Source of the DNA: Schoenoplectus triqueter
Taxonomy: Eukaryota > Streptophyta > Magnoliopsida > Poales > Cyperaceae
DNA: 23,430 bases
Assembly (NCBI GenBank): GCA_964058805.1
Contig: CAXKVV010001926.1
Location: forward strand, 1 to 23,430
Direction: 5' to 3'
Below the pieces are notes generated by a model that worked only from the letters and a program-made list of their open reading frames with translations, was not told where the DNA came from and made no database searches. The position numbers and the translations under genes are program-made. Below are positions 1 to 9,786 of the stretch, piece after piece (the stretch's first letter is position 1; each line of letters starts with the position of its first letter).

Positions 1-1
1 A

Positions 2-124
2 TTCCAAGGATCTCCTGAAAGACCATGGCGTCCTGATGAACAAAGAACGAACAAAATTGTTTTCATAGGGAAGAAGCTTGATGCTCAAGAGCTAGAAAAG
101 GGCTTCAAGTCGTGCTTGCTATGA
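2..124 (+). CDS. CobW/ZNG1-type GTPase, C-terminal exon (partial)
   Basis: The reading frame is open from base 2 to a TGA at 122-124 and gives 40 residues, containing RTNKIVFIGKKLDAQELEKG and ending in SCLL. The block of a hydrophobic strand followed by G-(K/R)-x-L-D and a final helix is typical of the end of the CobW C-terminal domain in plant and animal COBW/ZNG1 proteins. The family consists of G3E GTPases that deliver zinc to client metalloproteins. The GTPase domain and CxCC metal motif would lie to the left of the window and cannot be checked. Whether base 2 is inside an exon or at an exon edge is unknown. The next bases look like ordinary AT-rich 3' UTR. The assignment rests on about 35 residues, so the family is likely and the exact orthologue is not determined. 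Confidence 0.8.
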   Translation, partial: FQGSPERPWRPDEQRTNKIVFIGKKLDAQELEKGFKSCLL

Positions 125-663
125 TCCGTCATACTCTAAATGACCAGATTTAGATTGTACTTTGGTTTTTGATCTTGAAATGGTTGAAGTTCAGTTTCAC
201 TATTAGAGCTGGTATACAAATTTGACTGCATAGACTAGTATAATATGGTTTTGGTTCAAGCATTTGTTGTAGATGGTGTAAACTTCAGGATTTCTGCTTA
301 AGTTGTAGTATTAACAGAGACTATCAGATTAAAAATGTATTCATATTTTAAGTTCTCATCTACTTGTTTACATGTAATTACCAAAGTCAACTAAAAATCG
401 ACAAGGCTAGCTTGACCTCCACATCAAAAATGATATACTACCACCTAATCAGAAACGATTGAGATGATGAAGACAATTCTCCACATTTGTACTGCTGCCT
501 CCTACTTCAGCATAACTAACAATAAGGCGAGCAATTGCGAACTCCCTAGCAGCCAAGCAACACACCGGTGTTCTCCTGCTCTGTCTACTCTTGGCGGTCC
601 CATGTTATCTTTGTAACCCCTCCCACCAGCACAACCACTTCCATTGATCTAGGTCCATCTGTC
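125..663. other. 3' UTR and intergenic DNA, no gene seen
   Basis: The first 200-300 bases after the CobW stop codon are probably its 3' UTR; there are several A-rich candidates but no single clear poly(A) signal. Bases 440-660 are less AT-rich than their surroundings. They have no convincing open frame on either strand, but they directly abut the hAT-like element whose other side carries a minus-strand open frame, so they may be the second half of an interrupted relic. Confidence 0.5.
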
Positions 664-1282
664 TAGGGTGTAAACCTAACTTATCTGATTTTTATCCGCA
701 TTTTGATCTGAAAAATAATCAAAATTATTCAATCTATATCCGTATTTGAAGATATCCATTCATATCTTTATCCAAAAATTTAAACAGATAAATATATAAT
801 TTGACTATTATCTATCCATATTCAATTGTTTATGTATTATCCATTAATATCTGATATTATCCGAAGGTATTCATATTTGATAGTATCTGATTTTATCAAA
901 ATATATATCCAAAAAATTTCATTATATTTTTCTATTAGATCTTTTAGTGTACATTATAAATTTAATTAATCTTATATCTAATGTGTGCTCATATATCATT
1001 TTTTTATAATTCATCATAATTTTGAACTACTAATATAATAATTAATATTTCATTTTAATAATTTCATTATTCTATCAAAAAATAGTGTATAATTATTTTT
1101 AAATGATACATATAATATTTTTATTTAGAGTAAATTTTATCGGAGGTCACTAAACATTGCAATTTAACACAAATTAGTTACTCAACTTTCATTTGGCCCT
1201 TTGTGATCATTGAACTTTCGATTTGTTCCGATAAATGTACTCCGTTACCTTTTCCATCCAAAAACTAACAGAAGAAATACAT

Positions 1283-1500
1283 TCATTTATCCAAATACAT
1301 TAATCACTTATTTAAATACTTCAATAATTAATTTAAATACTTGAATTACTTATCTAAATACATGAGTAACTTTATTATCTAAATATCTAAATCATTTATC
1401 TAAATATTTAAGTTAATTTATCTAAATATCTAAATCACTTTTTAAATATCTGAGTCATTTATCTAAATACTTGAGTCACTTATTTAATTATTTAAATATT
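1283..1500. repeat. Degenerate 22-24-bp tandem array in the MITE core
   Basis: About nine imperfect copies of a unit resembling CACTTATCTAAATACTTGAG follow one another, with recurring CTAAATA and GAGTCA or AATCA words. They fill the spacer between the two arms of the MITE. The array is likely to have grown by slippage; no coding potential is seen. Confidence 0.65.
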
Positions 1501-1560
1501 TATGATTCTTCTGTTAGTTTTGGATGTAAAAACTAACGTAATGCTTTAATCGAAACAAAT

Positions 1561-1620
1561 TGAAAGTTCAGAGGTCACCGAGTGACAAATTGAAAGTTCA
1601 GAGGTCACCGAGTGACAAAT
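1561..1620. repeat. Exact 30-bp tandem duplication
   Basis: Bases 1561-1590 and 1591-1620 are identical, each beginning TGAAAGTTCAGAGG and ending GAGTGACAAAT, and a partial third copy follows. It lies in the right arm of the Mutator-type MITE. The complete identity points to a recent slip or unequal exchange. Confidence 0.9.
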
Positions 1621-1829
1621 GAAAGTTGAATGATTAATTCGTGACAAATAGGAAAATTTAATGATCTCCGATGAAGTTTATCCTTTTATTTAATATCTAA
1701 AATATATTTATATTCGGAATTTCGGATATTCATCGAATATCTAATCCGTTTCTTAAGAAAATATATAATGAGTGTAAATACAATATAATCATCATTTGTC
1801 CATATCCAATCTGTTTTACACCCTACCTC

Positions 1830-2058
1830 GATCCCCATTTGGTTTCCACATGTACCACCTTCCTCCATCAATCCACACCATCATCAAATCCGCCATCCTC
1901 TTGAAATTCACCGCAATATCCCTCTCGGCTCCTCCTGGATGTACTTTTGTGCTGTAGATGCATCCCATAAGGTTGACTGTGTTCCTCACATGCAATCGGG
2001 ATGGCCAAAATACTTCCCTGTCGTGCCTGACATGGTTGTGATTTGTCTCCTCCTCCAT
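1830..2058 (-). pseudogene. Unrecognised open frame, possible gene relic
   Basis: On the minus strand about 76 residues stay open, with richer base composition than the neighbouring DNA. They include NTVNLMGCIY, then a run with FKRMADLMMV and GGRWYMWK. I do not recognise the protein with confidence. The RNTVNLMG stretch faintly recalls the start of the OB fold in plant organellar single-stranded-DNA-binding (OSB) proteins, but this is a weak resemblance by eye. The frame runs into the hAT-like element at 1825, and the non-AT-rich sequence resumes on its far side below base 663, as expected for an exon split by an insertion. It may equally be a chance open frame in a GC-richer patch. Confidence 0.25.
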
Positions 2059-3540
2059 GTATGACAGTAATTTATTATAGTTTTTTTTATTTGTATGATA
2101 GTGAAGTTCATTTAATGATAATAAATCCTACATTTAATCACAACCGTTGTGATTTAATAACAGCGGATGACAGTGAGAAAAATATGACAATGAATACGGA
2201 TCCCAATAACATCATCTCTCCCTCCACGGCAATGCAATAGTAACCCGAACACAGGCTGTACGTCGTGTGGAACATCATATTGTGCATTTGTGGTGTATAG
2301 ATCCGGTCTTTTCAACTTAGAAATGTAATAATAACTAGCATACATTAAACATTCATTAGCTTTTAAGTATTTTTGACTGATTATTACTTTGCGCATTCCA
2401 AATTTAAGGTATGATATCATTATGACAAGATATAACAAATTTTTATTTTGTAGTTTTATTAAATAAAGTATATTGAGTGGGCTAAAAATTACAAATTTGA
2501 AGGAACCTTGCTTTAATTAAATGAAGAAAAAAAAAATGTTGTTTTGGAATATTTTAAGACAATATAGGAGTTATGCGAGGTGAAAGTGAAACATGAACTA
2601 TCAGGCCTCTGTATGACTATAAGGAGCTACTACCTATACTGCTATAATTTTTAGCTGTATTAAATAATATACAATTTCAAGTATTATATATCTACAATTA
2701 TTAATTGCTCTCCGACGTATATTTTCCGACAATTTTTTTTATTTAATAAAATTACTTTATACTTTCGAAATTGAAATTACAGCGTTGCATCGACATTAAT
2801 TATTTTTTTGTTACTTACTTATACTATAATGAAACTAGAAAGACAATAATTCACCAAATATAGAAAGTCATTAGAAGAAAGAACGTCGATCAACTGGATT
2901 TTGGAAAATGCCAAACAGCTGAACCGTTCCTTCCAAAGTATTCGGAACAAGATGGGTAAACGTGTTTAACTGATATAATATTTTTTTGAACGTCGAAGGA
3001 ATATAGGCAACTAATTTCATGAAATTAAAAGAGGTGATTAGTTTCATTCAAAAGAGATGATTACATCATATGAAAATAAAAAGAAGAATAATCTCTCGAT
3101 CGAGTTTTCCATCTTAATGGTTCAGTTTTCTTCTCCAATATATATAGAAACAAATTTTGAAGCATAATTCTTCTTTTAAGTTGTTAGGATTGAAATTTTT
3201 GTTGAGCACTTTCTTCAAGACTTTAATTCTTCAATTATCATTTGAATTCAAAGCAATATTCGTCTTCTTTAATAACACATTGCACAATGAACCACGAAGA
3301 AATGGATGAATAACGGACCAAAATTGTACGAAAAGACAAAATTCAAATAGAAAAAAAAAAAGAGGAGACGGCGGTGAGAGGTGATTCGCCTCTTCCCCAC
3401 CGAGAGATTTTTATTTCTAGAGGCGTTTTTTTTAACTGATATAATTTACTTCTGCCGATTTTGAATTATCGGTGCATATCTAAAAAGTTTATCATAATAT
3501 TATATGTTATATATATATATAGAGAGAGAGAGAGTGTGAT
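2059..3540. other. AT-rich intergenic DNA, no gene seen
   Basis: Open frames here are short, AT-rich and without recognisable motifs. Small features are a near-palindrome at 2137-2155 (arms AATCACAAC and GTTGTGATT around one base), an A run near 3350 followed by GAGAGGTGATTCGCCTCT, and a TA/GA microsatellite at about 3510-3534 just before the hairpin MITE. Confidence 0.6.
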
Positions 3541-3918
3541 GTTATGGTGCTTCGCGAAGCACAAAATCTTTTGTATTTCGCGTTTGTATCTCAAATTTAA
3601 AAGTTCAAACGGCCGATCCAAACAGTTGAACATCATCTTCATATTGAAATATTCTTGGAGATCAAATTTTATATTTTTTTGAAATTGTTTGTTATTTTTT
3701 AAATGGATACAAATTTTGCTGATCTAACGATTTCTGCACCATCCAAAATTAACAATTTTGTACTCATCTAAAAAATAATAAAAAAATATAAAATTTGATC
3801 TCCAAGGGTATTTTAATATGAAGATGATGTTCAACGGTTTGAATCAGCCGTTTAAATTTTTAAATTCGAGATACGGACGTGAAACACAAAAAATTTATAC
3901 TTCGCGAAGCACCATAAC
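3541..3918. mobile_element. Long-hairpin MITE, ends GTTATGGTGCTTCGCGAAG
   Basis: The left arm begins GTTATGGTGCTTCGCGAAGC and the right arm ends with the near reverse complement, TTCGCGAAGCACCATAAC. The arms stay alignable for about 150 bp each, sharing GAACATCATCTTCATATT and GAGATCAAATTTTATATTTT, around a short AT-rich loop. CTTCGCGAAG is itself a perfect palindrome, so each end carries a palindrome within the inverted repeat. There is no coding sequence. I could not find a clean target duplication. The family is unassigned; structure and size of about 378 bp are those of a MITE. Confidence 0.7.
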
Positions 3919-4450
3919 TTTAGGATTAACACACGTCAGGATTACTCAAAGTGCCCTCTGTTAACGCCGTATCAGGCAAAGCCCAAATTTGGGACGGCAT
4001 CAGGAATAAAAATATGTACTAAATGAAAATTAGCATAGTTAGTTCCGCAATAAGTTAGCGATATTGTACATTTTACAATGTTTTTAAGAGCTAAAATTTT
4101 ACCGCAATAAGTTAGCGATATTGTACATTTTACAATGTTTGAAAATCTCTTAGACAGTTATCTTTTTAACAATTACTACGTGTCAGTATGTCAGACATAA
4201 AAATTCAAAGCAATAGATACAGAAATTTATTGTCATTCCACCATCCCCACAAATTTAAATCAAAGGAGAAATCAGGAATATTGAAGTTTCTCCAATATAT
4301 AACGTAATGCTAGTCCTCTTCCAATTTTTTTCTGAGAATTTTTGTTAGATAATCTAACCTGTTTATGCATTCTTCTAACAATAGTGATTTGAAATAAGTT
4401 CATCCATCACAGTCTAAACTTATCCCGGGCTAAATTCAATAGGACGGGAA
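3919..4450. other. Intergenic DNA between hairpin MITE and HPAT 3' end
   Basis: No gene is seen. It holds a tandem pair of 39-bp repeats (annotated separately). The right-hand part, nearest the HPAT stop codon, should include that gene's 3' UTR on the minus strand. Confidence 0.55.
4045..4140. repeat. Two exact 39-bp direct repeats, period 57 bp
   Basis: Bases 4045-4083 and 4102-4140 are identical. Each starts CCGCAATAAGTTAGCGATA and ends TTTACAATGTTT. They are separated by 18 bp that are not repeated. The match is exact, so the duplication is recent. No function is evident. Confidence 0.9.
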
Positions 4451-7400
4451 TCACCAACTTGATTCCCAGTTTGGGATGTTGGCTGTTGCTTCATTGACCA
4501 TCTTCACAAGTGTTGCCTGATTAGTTTACAAGGACGAGATATTATAATACAGTAAGTATAAAATAACACATGAAAGATAATTCATTTAAAATAGTATAAG
4601 AATACAAAAAACAAACCCCCAGAAATGAACTGACCAAAACTACTTATTATGTTAATCGGAATTAAAAGAACCACGGTAGTATGGTTTTAGTGACTAGCTA
4701 GTAGATATGAAATGCATACCACACTTTGAGGAACGCCTTTCGGAGGCAATGGCAGATTCTTTGGTGGTGGTGAACTGTTGTATGATCTTTTATCAAATCT
4801 CCATTCTCCAATTTTCCCATAAGTTAACTTCCCCTGTTACAAGAGTGTGAAGAAATGTTTAAAAGACCAAATATTCCATTACACTTACACCTTTTCTGGA
4901 GAATAATAAAATGTAGTTCTGTTTCAGAAACACCTAACATTTGGCTCTCTCCAATTAGGATCCAACATTTTTCATACTTGTATTTTTACCAGAATTCACT
5001 GGATGCTAATTTCCCTCTAATTCACTACAGTTCTATTCCTTCATATTCTCAAATTGAACTAGAACAAAGCTAAGTGCATTAGCATGTTGGCATCCATGTT
5101 TACATGATGAAGTAATGAAGAAACTTTAAGTAACAACATTAAGGAAATTTTAATCAAATTTTGCTTTATTTTACATCAGTTTTTCCAATTTTCATGCTAT
5201 TTGCAAACAAAAAATAAATATTTAACATATTAGGTTAAAAAGCCTATACGTGGACCTAGGGAGGGAAAGGGTACCCCTGCCTTTTGTCCACATATCGATA
5301 TGCTAAAGTCCGATACTTCTGTCAGCTAATATGAAGTTTGAATTAGTTTGTAAGATTGAACAGAACACAATTAGGAAATCTCAAGAAAACAGGTGTACAA
5401 AGATACAGGATAGTAATCCTTACTACTTGTCTACCACATACCTCCATAGTGTAGTCACATCCGTAGGTGTAATGGATTATGAATTTATCACCAACTTCTA
5501 AATCCCAAGGTGGCTTCAATGACCCAATTACATATGTCAGATTGAAATTGACATTGTTTTCAAATTTCTCTTTTTTTTTTCAAGAAAAGACAGGTCAGTT
5601 AAATTAAATTGACACCTGAATCATGAAGTCCTTATGTAAAATGCTTCTCACTCCATGAAGGGCAGATGCTACTGCATACGCATACCTACAATTTTTTTTG
5701 GAGAATATTAGAAGTTGATAATGACTATCTTAAAATGCAGTGTCTGGAGAAATAAGCATGCAGAAAATTTTGATTGTGACAAGAAATTACATCTCAAGCA
5801 CCCAGCCAAATGATTTATCTGCATCCGGATCTTTCTTCATTGCTAAGGAGATATTCATCCAAGACGGTGCAATTTTTTCAAGAGATTTCTGTGGGACGAA
5901 ATAATACATTTGATACACATAAGTTGGCCCTGATTCAACTACATGAGCCCGATAAAATAGAATTTAAATAACAAACTATCATAAATAATTTGGACTTCCA
6001 TACCATACAACCAGGTGGCAGCTGCTATTATCCTTAATAGTACCCGAAGCCAACAGTGGTGAGTTATATTTCATAAAATTATAATTATATTATATTAGCT
6101 TGTTATGCTTGTCTAGAGATAGGCAAATAACTACAAGACCCCTGAAAAAACATTTTCTCTGATAATTGCAAAACAAAAAAAGTTTCTGTACCATGGGTAG
6201 ACTTCTGGATTAATAAAAACTAAAAGGTGTGGTTACCTTCTCAATTATAACTGGTGAGTTCCCAATTGGATCAATAGTATTTACTGGGCCTTTCTCTTCT
6301 GGAAAGAATTTACGCAAAACAGATTCATACTTTTTGGGCTCAATATAGAAGAACGGGAAAGCCGCTGCATGACCATCTACAGACAAATTTGGTATAGGCT
6401 TGACAATAACATGGTCTGGCTCTGCCATAAGGATATAACTGCATGAAGTGAATAAGAACACAATAGTGTTCATTTGTTGGATCCACTGGTAAACAAACTG
6501 ATAAGAAATAGAGCAAAATATAACTTACTCCTCAGGTATATTGGCCTTTTGAAGCCACTGAACAAATGCCCAAGGTCTGTTTAGGACAATATAACCCTGC
6601 CATTAAATCAATCAAATTTAGAAGTAGAAATAATTGCAGGTAATCTCAGATGAAACCAAATTCCAAGTTCATAGTACATAACTACATATATTGGTGAACA
6701 GTACTCTTTTTATTTTTATAGAACATCTAAAACTACTAAGACTTATAGTTAGCCATATGTCAGTCTCTCTGATAATACTGGATCAATCAAAATTAAGAAT
6801 AACAGAATTTTTCAAAGACCCATTTGGACAGAGTAAAAGTAAATTTCATTACTGTGTGATTTGACCAAGTGAACCTGTCAAATTATGTTAGTTTTTGAGT
6901 TACATTTTTTAAATTGAAGTAATATCATCCTTAAAGAGCCAAAAATACAATTAGTATGAATGATTCCCAGAAAGATACGAGTTGTACCGGGAGAGTTTGA
7001 AAATTCAGTGAGCTCAGATAATTTTCACTGATAAGATGACAGCTAATTGGCATCATACAGTAAACTTCACCTGAACTTTTGCCTAAATTCTAAAAAGTTT
7101 ACAGAATCACACCTTATCCGTGCCATCTGGAAGTGGTTCCGCCACAAAGGTTGGGATCTCCTTCATAAACGAATCGGGCTTCCCGGAGTGTAGGATCCGA
7201 GTAAACCCACCCATATCAGACCCGACCCGACTCTCTCTGGCCTTCTTGAACCAGTAGTACATCACCCTGCATTGCCACGTGTTGTAAATCGAATCGGAGG
7301 CTGTCACGGCGGTGTGAAACGCGCGTGGATTGTGGGAGAAGGCAAGAGTTCGGTGGGAATGCAATGAGGATGTGGAGAGGTCGGAACGGAGATGAGCGTG

Positions 7401-7499
7401 CGTGGCGAAGATGATAGCGGCGTTGTAGGTGATTAGCGCCACTGCGATGCATATCAGGAGAGAAGATAAGAAGCTCCGTGTACACCATGGCGATGCCAT
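4451..7499 (-). CDS. HPAT: Hydroxyproline O-arabinosyltransferase (HPAT-like), 8 exons
   Basis: HPATs (CAZy GT95) add the first arabinose to hydroxyproline of CLE peptides and extensins in the Golgi, from UDP-arabinofuranose. Exons on the minus strand: 7499-7113, 6596-6529, 6438-6237, 5888-5791, 5685-5616, 5513-5442, 4833-4720 and 4516-4451. Every intron is GT-AG, the phases agree, and the product is 358 residues, the family's usual size. ATG 7499 is the first in-frame ATG; the open frame continues upstream without one. Residues 9-31 form a signal anchor, expected for a type II Golgi protein. Family blocks seen are FHTAVTASDS, NTWQCRVMYYW, MGGFTRILHSGKPD (exon 1), GYIVLNRPWAFVQWLQ (exon 2), ILMAEPDHVIVKPIPNL (exon 3; EPDH at about 158-161 may stand in for a DxD metal site, an inference), FFYIEPKKYE, IDPIGNSPV, GWVLEMYAYAV (exons 4-5), IIHYTYGCDY (exon 6), IGEWRFDKRSY (exon 7) and NEATANIPNW (exon 8). 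I see no disabling change. Which HPAT/RDN1 subgroup it belongs to is not decided. A copia LTR lies upstream on the same strand. Confidence 0.93.
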
Positions 7500-7802
7500 C
7501 TCCAAACCTCTCTTGGCAGTTAACACTACTGACTGAGCTCCCTTTCCTGCTTTTTTTTTTATTTGATTTGATTTCCTTGTGGAAAGAGAACACTTTTTTG
7601 TTCGTGAAGAAGAGAACACTCAAACAGGTCTTAAAGGTAAAGTAATCGCGTTTAATTGTCTGCTCGTACGGCCGGGACCAGGTTTAATTAGCAGAATCTA
7701 GCACATGGATAAGGAGAAACAAGTTCAATGGGGACAAAGGAATCAAAATTCAAAATACGAAGTGTGGCGAAATAGAAATATCTATTTAGTTTGTGCATAA
7801 TT
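7500..7802 (-). promoter_or_regulatory. HPAT 5' UTR and proximal upstream region
   Basis: This is the only sequence between the HPAT start codon and the proposed end of the copia LTR. The part up to about 7620 continues the HPAT frame without an ATG and is probably 5' UTR. I see no obvious TATA box on the minus strand here, so the native core promoter is either TATA-less, or was displaced or replaced by the LTR. Start sites cannot be set from sequence. Confidence 0.4.
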
Positions 7803-8046
7803 TGTAATATTTAACGGATAAAGCTTACAAGTTGCTCCGTTAATCTTCGTGCGGAAGCGGTTCTGACCAATACAGCACCATCACTGGTTCTATAAGAAAT
7901 CACGAGCCGAAGCCGGAAGCTTTGCGTTTTCCACAACCTAAATTCTTCAAGTCTTAACAGAGTATATTTTCTCTTTCTCTCTCTCTCTTTGTTAATAGTT
8001 ACAGATTCGTTTTCTGATAATCTTTTAGAGAGAGTATACTAGTGTA

Positions 8047-8054
8047 TATTTATA
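8047..8054 (-). promoter_or_regulatory. TATA box of the copia LTR
   Basis: TATAAATA reads on the minus strand just downstream of the 13-bp repeat array, the normal U3 position. Transcription would run towards lower coordinates, into U5 and then towards the HPAT start codon about 550 bp away. This is a motif-level call. Confidence 0.55.
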
Positions 8055-8057
8055 AGC

Positions 8058-8135
8058 CAACGCATCTGCTCAATACACTTGTTCAATGCACCTCTTCAGT
8101 GCACCTGTTCAATGCACCTTTCCAGTGCATCTGTT
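8058..8135 (-). repeat. Six-unit 13-bp tandem array in LTR U3
   Basis: On the + strand six consecutive 13-bp units start at 8058, 8071, 8084, 8097, 8110 and 8123, in perfect register. Examples are CAATGCACCTCTT and CAGTGCACCTGTT; a partial CAAT follows. Each unit carries a TGCA-like core, and some make a CACCTG/CAGGTG E-box. Short tandem units just upstream of the TATA box are known as enhancer boxes in tobacco Tnt1 LTRs; a similar role here is inference. Confidence 0.85.
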
Positions 8136-8204
8136 CAATCTTATAACGGGTTGAGTTTGGATTCGGGTTTCCCATAATGGGCGTACTGATAATTAAATCC
8201 AACA

Positions 8205-9294
8205 TATCCCACTCGCACAAAATGGAAGACCCGATATAAACTAAGAGAATATATAATTTCTTATCTCTGTTAAAATTCATACAAGAAAATAGGCCGTGAC
8301 CAGCATATTTGAATTTGAGAGCATATGTTGTTATCCAACTGTTAGGAATGTATAACAACATCTAAGTAGAGTAAATATACAGTACCCCAGATCATCTAAT
8401 CATATTTTAAGTATAATATGATCTCTTTTATTTATTGATACATCCATACTTATATATTCACAATCATGTCACATAAACATAATTGGTGCACCAGTGAATA
8501 TAAATAAATATGATACTATAATGATCTTTTTCTTTTATCTAAAATCTTTTCATTCCAAAACAATTGTTATCCAGATATGTTTCATTAGACCGCACCAATC
8601 ATGATCATTGATAACATTCCAAAATAACTAATTGAAATGAAACTTCAAGTATTTAGTAAAAAATCAAAGAGTACTATGAGATTCTTTATCTCACGGGTCT
8701 CACACAACAAAGAAGCAGAGATCATATCTTCTGTTACCCTATTGGTCAATTGTACATATGGTATGAAACATATGCTATGGTATTATTCTCCATTTTCTTA
8801 TGGAGCGTATGTCTAAACTAAAATTTAATACCATACAAGTGATAGTTCAGATATATAAAATATCTAACTTGAGTCCACAACTCTACTTACTTTTAAATAC
8901 AATAACAAGACTCCCACTTGACATAAGACAGTTAAAGTAAATAGTGGGTATTTCACCTTCGATCATAATTTAAATTCATATGACCTCATCTTGATTCTTT
9001 ATCAAGGCGATATTATTTTAAGCACTTTGCTCTCACATTTTGTATCATATTTAGCTTAAAACTAATCTCATTTCTATGTACTACAAAGACATAGAAGCGA
9101 TTGCCTGTGTGAGAATGCCAATCAACTGTCTGACATACCTTTTATTTTATATCTCATCTCATGTGTTATGCTAAATATACTGATATTAAATAATTTATAA
9201 CAATCATCACATAAATGAATTAAGAAAATAACTTCCATTGCATTTATCCCACAAATATAAATATACATGATATATTGTTCAATAAAATATAAAA
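8205..9294 (-). other. Copia 3' untranslated stretch between RNase H and LTR
   Basis: About 1.09 kb separates the RNase H stop codon from the LTR start, long for a copia element. No open frame of note is present. A second polypurine-like tract, CAAGTGGGAG, lies at 8920-8911 on the minus strand. This may mean a longer LTR, an old recombination between elements, or an element lineage with an extended 3' region. Confidence 0.55.
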
Positions 9295-9786
9295 TCATAA
9301 TCTACGTAACCCTAGAGATTTGACATGACCAACAAACATATCTCTAGGTATTGCCTTTGTAAAAGGATTTGCCACCATTTTGTGTGTAGATATATACTGC
9401 ATGCAAACTTGCTTTTTCGCCACCATGTCTCTAACGAAGTTATACTTAGTATCAATGTGTTTGGTTTTTGAATGATACTTGGGATCTTTTGTATAAGCGA
9501 TCGCTGCCTGACTATCACTATGTACTAACACTGGGTCAGTTTCATTCTCACAGAAACCCAAGTGATTTAAAAATCTTCTAAGCCAAACTGCTTCTTGTAC
9601 TGCTGCTGAAAATGCCACAAATTCAGCTTCCATTGTGGATAAGGATATACAACTCTGTTTCTTACTACTCCAAGAGATGACTCCATTATTAAATAAGAAA
9701 ACATAATCAGAGGTAGATTTTCTTTCATCTAAATCTCTTCCCCAGTCAGCATCTGCATAACCCATGAGTTGTAGATTTTTCTCCTT
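9295..9786 (-). pseudogene. Copia pol fragment: RNase H domain
   Basis: From about 9786 the frame matches the end of copia Pol: GYADADWGRDLDERKSTS, WSSKKQSCISLSTMEAEF, HSDSQAAIAYTKDPKYHSK, KHIDTKYNFVRDMV and a final VKSLGLRRL before the stop at 9295. The RNase H acidic residues (D in DADW, E in MEAE, D in HSDS) are all present. The frame continues upstream to 9831, but those bases are unrelated filler, not Pol. The domain is intact yet cut off from reverse transcriptase, so it cannot be made as a functional polyprotein. Confidence 0.9.

Larger units (their letters stand above)
1128..1683. mobile_element. Mutator-type MITE with 9-bp target duplication
   Basis: Two inverted arms of about 150 bp (roughly 1128-1275 and 1508-1683) match well. 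Both carry a terminal (G)GATAAAnTTNATCGGAG-like block, then words such as CAACTTTCATTTG, GAACTTTC and CTAACAGAAG. The 9-mer TTTTATTTA sits directly outside both ends (1119-1127 and 1684-1692), which is the target duplication length of Mutator-like elements. The element is 556 bp, codes for nothing, and has a core of degenerate tandem units. The right arm has one exact 30-bp tandem duplication that the left arm lacks. It is inserted in the larger TAGGGTGTAAA-ended element. Confidence 0.75.
664..1825. mobile_element. hAT-like non-autonomous element (hosts a nested MITE)
   Basis: The ends form a short inverted repeat: TAGGGTGTAAA at 664-674 and its reverse complement at 1815-1825. Inside each end are AT-rich stretches built of repeated GGATAT / ATCCGTAT-like words, readable in opposite orientation from the two ends. 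No transposase frame is present. A terminal TAGGGTGTAAA is reminiscent of plant hAT elements, but an identical 8-bp target duplication is not visible: CATCTGTC on the left against CCTCGATC on the right, 5 of 8 matching. The superfamily is therefore only a suggestion. About 556 bp of its length is the nested Mutator-type MITE. Similar GGATnnAAATATGGAT words recur at 20046-20100. Confidence 0.45.
7803..8204 (-). repeat. Copia 3' LTR (distal boundary uncertain)
   Basis: On the minus strand GAGTGGGATA (8213-8205) is a typical copia polypurine tract and is directly followed by TGTTGGATTT (from 8204), a standard copia LTR start. The LTR then holds a 13-bp repeat array, the TATA-like box TATAAATA (8054-8047), a CT/GA-rich stretch and a probable end at ...AAATATTACA (7803). 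The end is inferred from the terminal CA only; with no 5' LTR to compare, 7794 would also fit. A second polypurine-like tract, CAAGTGGGAG at 8920-8911, would give an LTR of about 1.1 kb instead. Confidence 0.6.

Noticed and set aside
7500..7619. A 40-residue upstream extension of HPAT exon 1
   Set aside because: It has no in-frame ATG (it would start at GTG), and the product from ATG 7499 already has the family's length and a signal anchor at the right place.
7216..7623. A 135-codon minus-strand frame overlapping HPAT exon 1
   Set aside because: It is a shadow in another frame with no ATG at its start; the HPAT frame carries the conserved motifs.
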